Shown piece after piece: positions 12,053 through 12,426 of a stretch of DNA of 12,426 nt. The stretch is from Thermodesulfobacteriaceae bacterium UBA6232 (GTDB lineage Bacteria > Desulfobacterota > Thermodesulfobacteria > Thermodesulfobacteriales > Thermodesulfobacteriaceae). Below the pieces are notes generated by a model. That model made no database searches and was not told the origin of the DNA. It saw nothing but the letters and a program-made list of their open reading frames with translations. The DNA lies in the NCBI GenBank assembly GCA_002441555.1, contig DJWK01000045.1, positions 1-12,426 of the forward strand, read 5' to 3'. Each line of letters starts with the position of its first letter. Within the stretch, counting starts at the first letter, position 1. The position numbers and the translations under genes were made by a program.

Positions 12053-12426
12053 ATGAAGCCTGGTAAGGGTCTTCAGGACGAAATCAATATAATTCCTTTG
12101 GTTGATATTATTCTGGTTATATTAATCATTTTTATGATAACAGCCCCTCTTATGACCTCAGGGCTTGAAGTGGATTTACCCAAAACCAAAGATACTGCTA
12201 TAACAAGAAAGGAAAGGGAACCTTTAAAAATTACCATAACCGCACGGGGAGAAATAAAAATTTCTGGGCAAAGAATTTCTCTTGAGAGGCTCTCAAGATG
12301 GCTTGCTGAGGCCAAAAAACATCAATTAGTTGAAGAAGTTCAGATTGAGGCTGACAGGAGGGCCTATTTTGAAATAGTTGCTAAGGTTTTATCAGAAGTA
12401 AAAAGAGCAGGCTTTACCCAGGTAGG
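12053..12426 (+). CDS. ExbD/TolR family biopolymer transport protein, C-terminus cut
   Basis: The first 124 residues are present and the frame is open to the window edge. A short cytoplasmic N-terminus leads into INIIPLVDIILVILIIFMIT (about 11-30), the single transmembrane helix. D18 in that helix is the conserved proton-pathway aspartate of ExbD and TolR. The periplasmic part begins EVDLPKTKD, then EIKISGQRISLERLSRWLAEA, and QIEADRRAYFEIVAKVLSEVKRAG, the usual periplasmic fold. Such proteins work with an ExbB/TolQ/MotA-like channel to use the proton gradient for outer-membrane work, which implies a diderm cell. The partner channel gene is not immediately upstream. It could lie beyond the right edge. 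The ATG is 2 bases after the YkgJ-type stop and has a weak binding site. Confidence 0.93.
   Translation, partial: MKPGKGLQDEINIIPLVDIILVILIIFMITAPLMTSGLEVDLPKTKDTAITRKEREPLKITITARGEIKISGQRISLERLSRWLAEAKKHQLVEEVQIEADRRAYFEIVAKVLSEVKRAGFTQV

Overview
The window is an AT-rich, densely packed bacterial chromosome segment. It suggests a thermophilic, chemolithotrophic anaerobe, with Thermodesulfobacteria (a Caldimicrobium/Thermodesulfobacterium relative) as my best guess. That guess is inference. It rests on an archaeal-type bifunctional fructose-1,6-bisphosphate aldolase/phosphatase, a desulforedoxin-like C4 protein, a DUF6178 protein typical of sulfate/metal-reducing lineages, purine-rich coding strands, and gene overlaps of 1-26 bases.

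Positions 1-3092 (minus strand) hold rplS, rnhB, yraN and a DUF6178 gene cut by the left edge. They are read from a near-consensus promoter at 3127-3154. Positions 3159-8394 (minus strand) form a tight run: rlmE, sbcD, dapB, an Mrp/MinD-type ATPase without the Fe-S motif, a DUF4213/DUF364 protein, a three-helix membrane protein and murI. Starts and stops overlap or nearly touch, so one long transcript with translational coupling is likely. It mixes housekeeping functions (rRNA 2'-O-methylation, lysine/diaminopimelate and D-glutamate supply for peptidoglycan, DNA-end processing) with a three-gene block of unknown, possibly metal-related, purpose.

Positions 8363-9311 are the accessory part of the window. 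A VapBC-type toxin-antitoxin pair (PIN toxin plus DUF2281 antitoxin) sits between two direct copies of a ~131-bp sequence that carries the rlmE start, its ribosome binding site and a hairpin. The layout looks like an insertion or duplication just upstream of rlmE.

From 9458 the strand alternates. A plus-strand gene encodes a 106-aa protein with a desulforedoxin-like C-terminus. A convergent minus-strand gene encodes a free-standing FlhB C-terminal domain. A well-formed extended -10 promoter then drives a plus-strand operon: FBP aldolase/phosphatase, a YkgJ-type eight-cysteine protein, and an ExbD/TolR proton-channel subunit cut by the right edge. I found no tRNA, rRNA, CRISPR array or transposase. 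The most unusual points are the repeat-flanked toxin-antitoxin cassette, the cysteine-poor Mrp homologue beside a DUF364 gene, and the FBPA/P-YkgJ-TolR operon.
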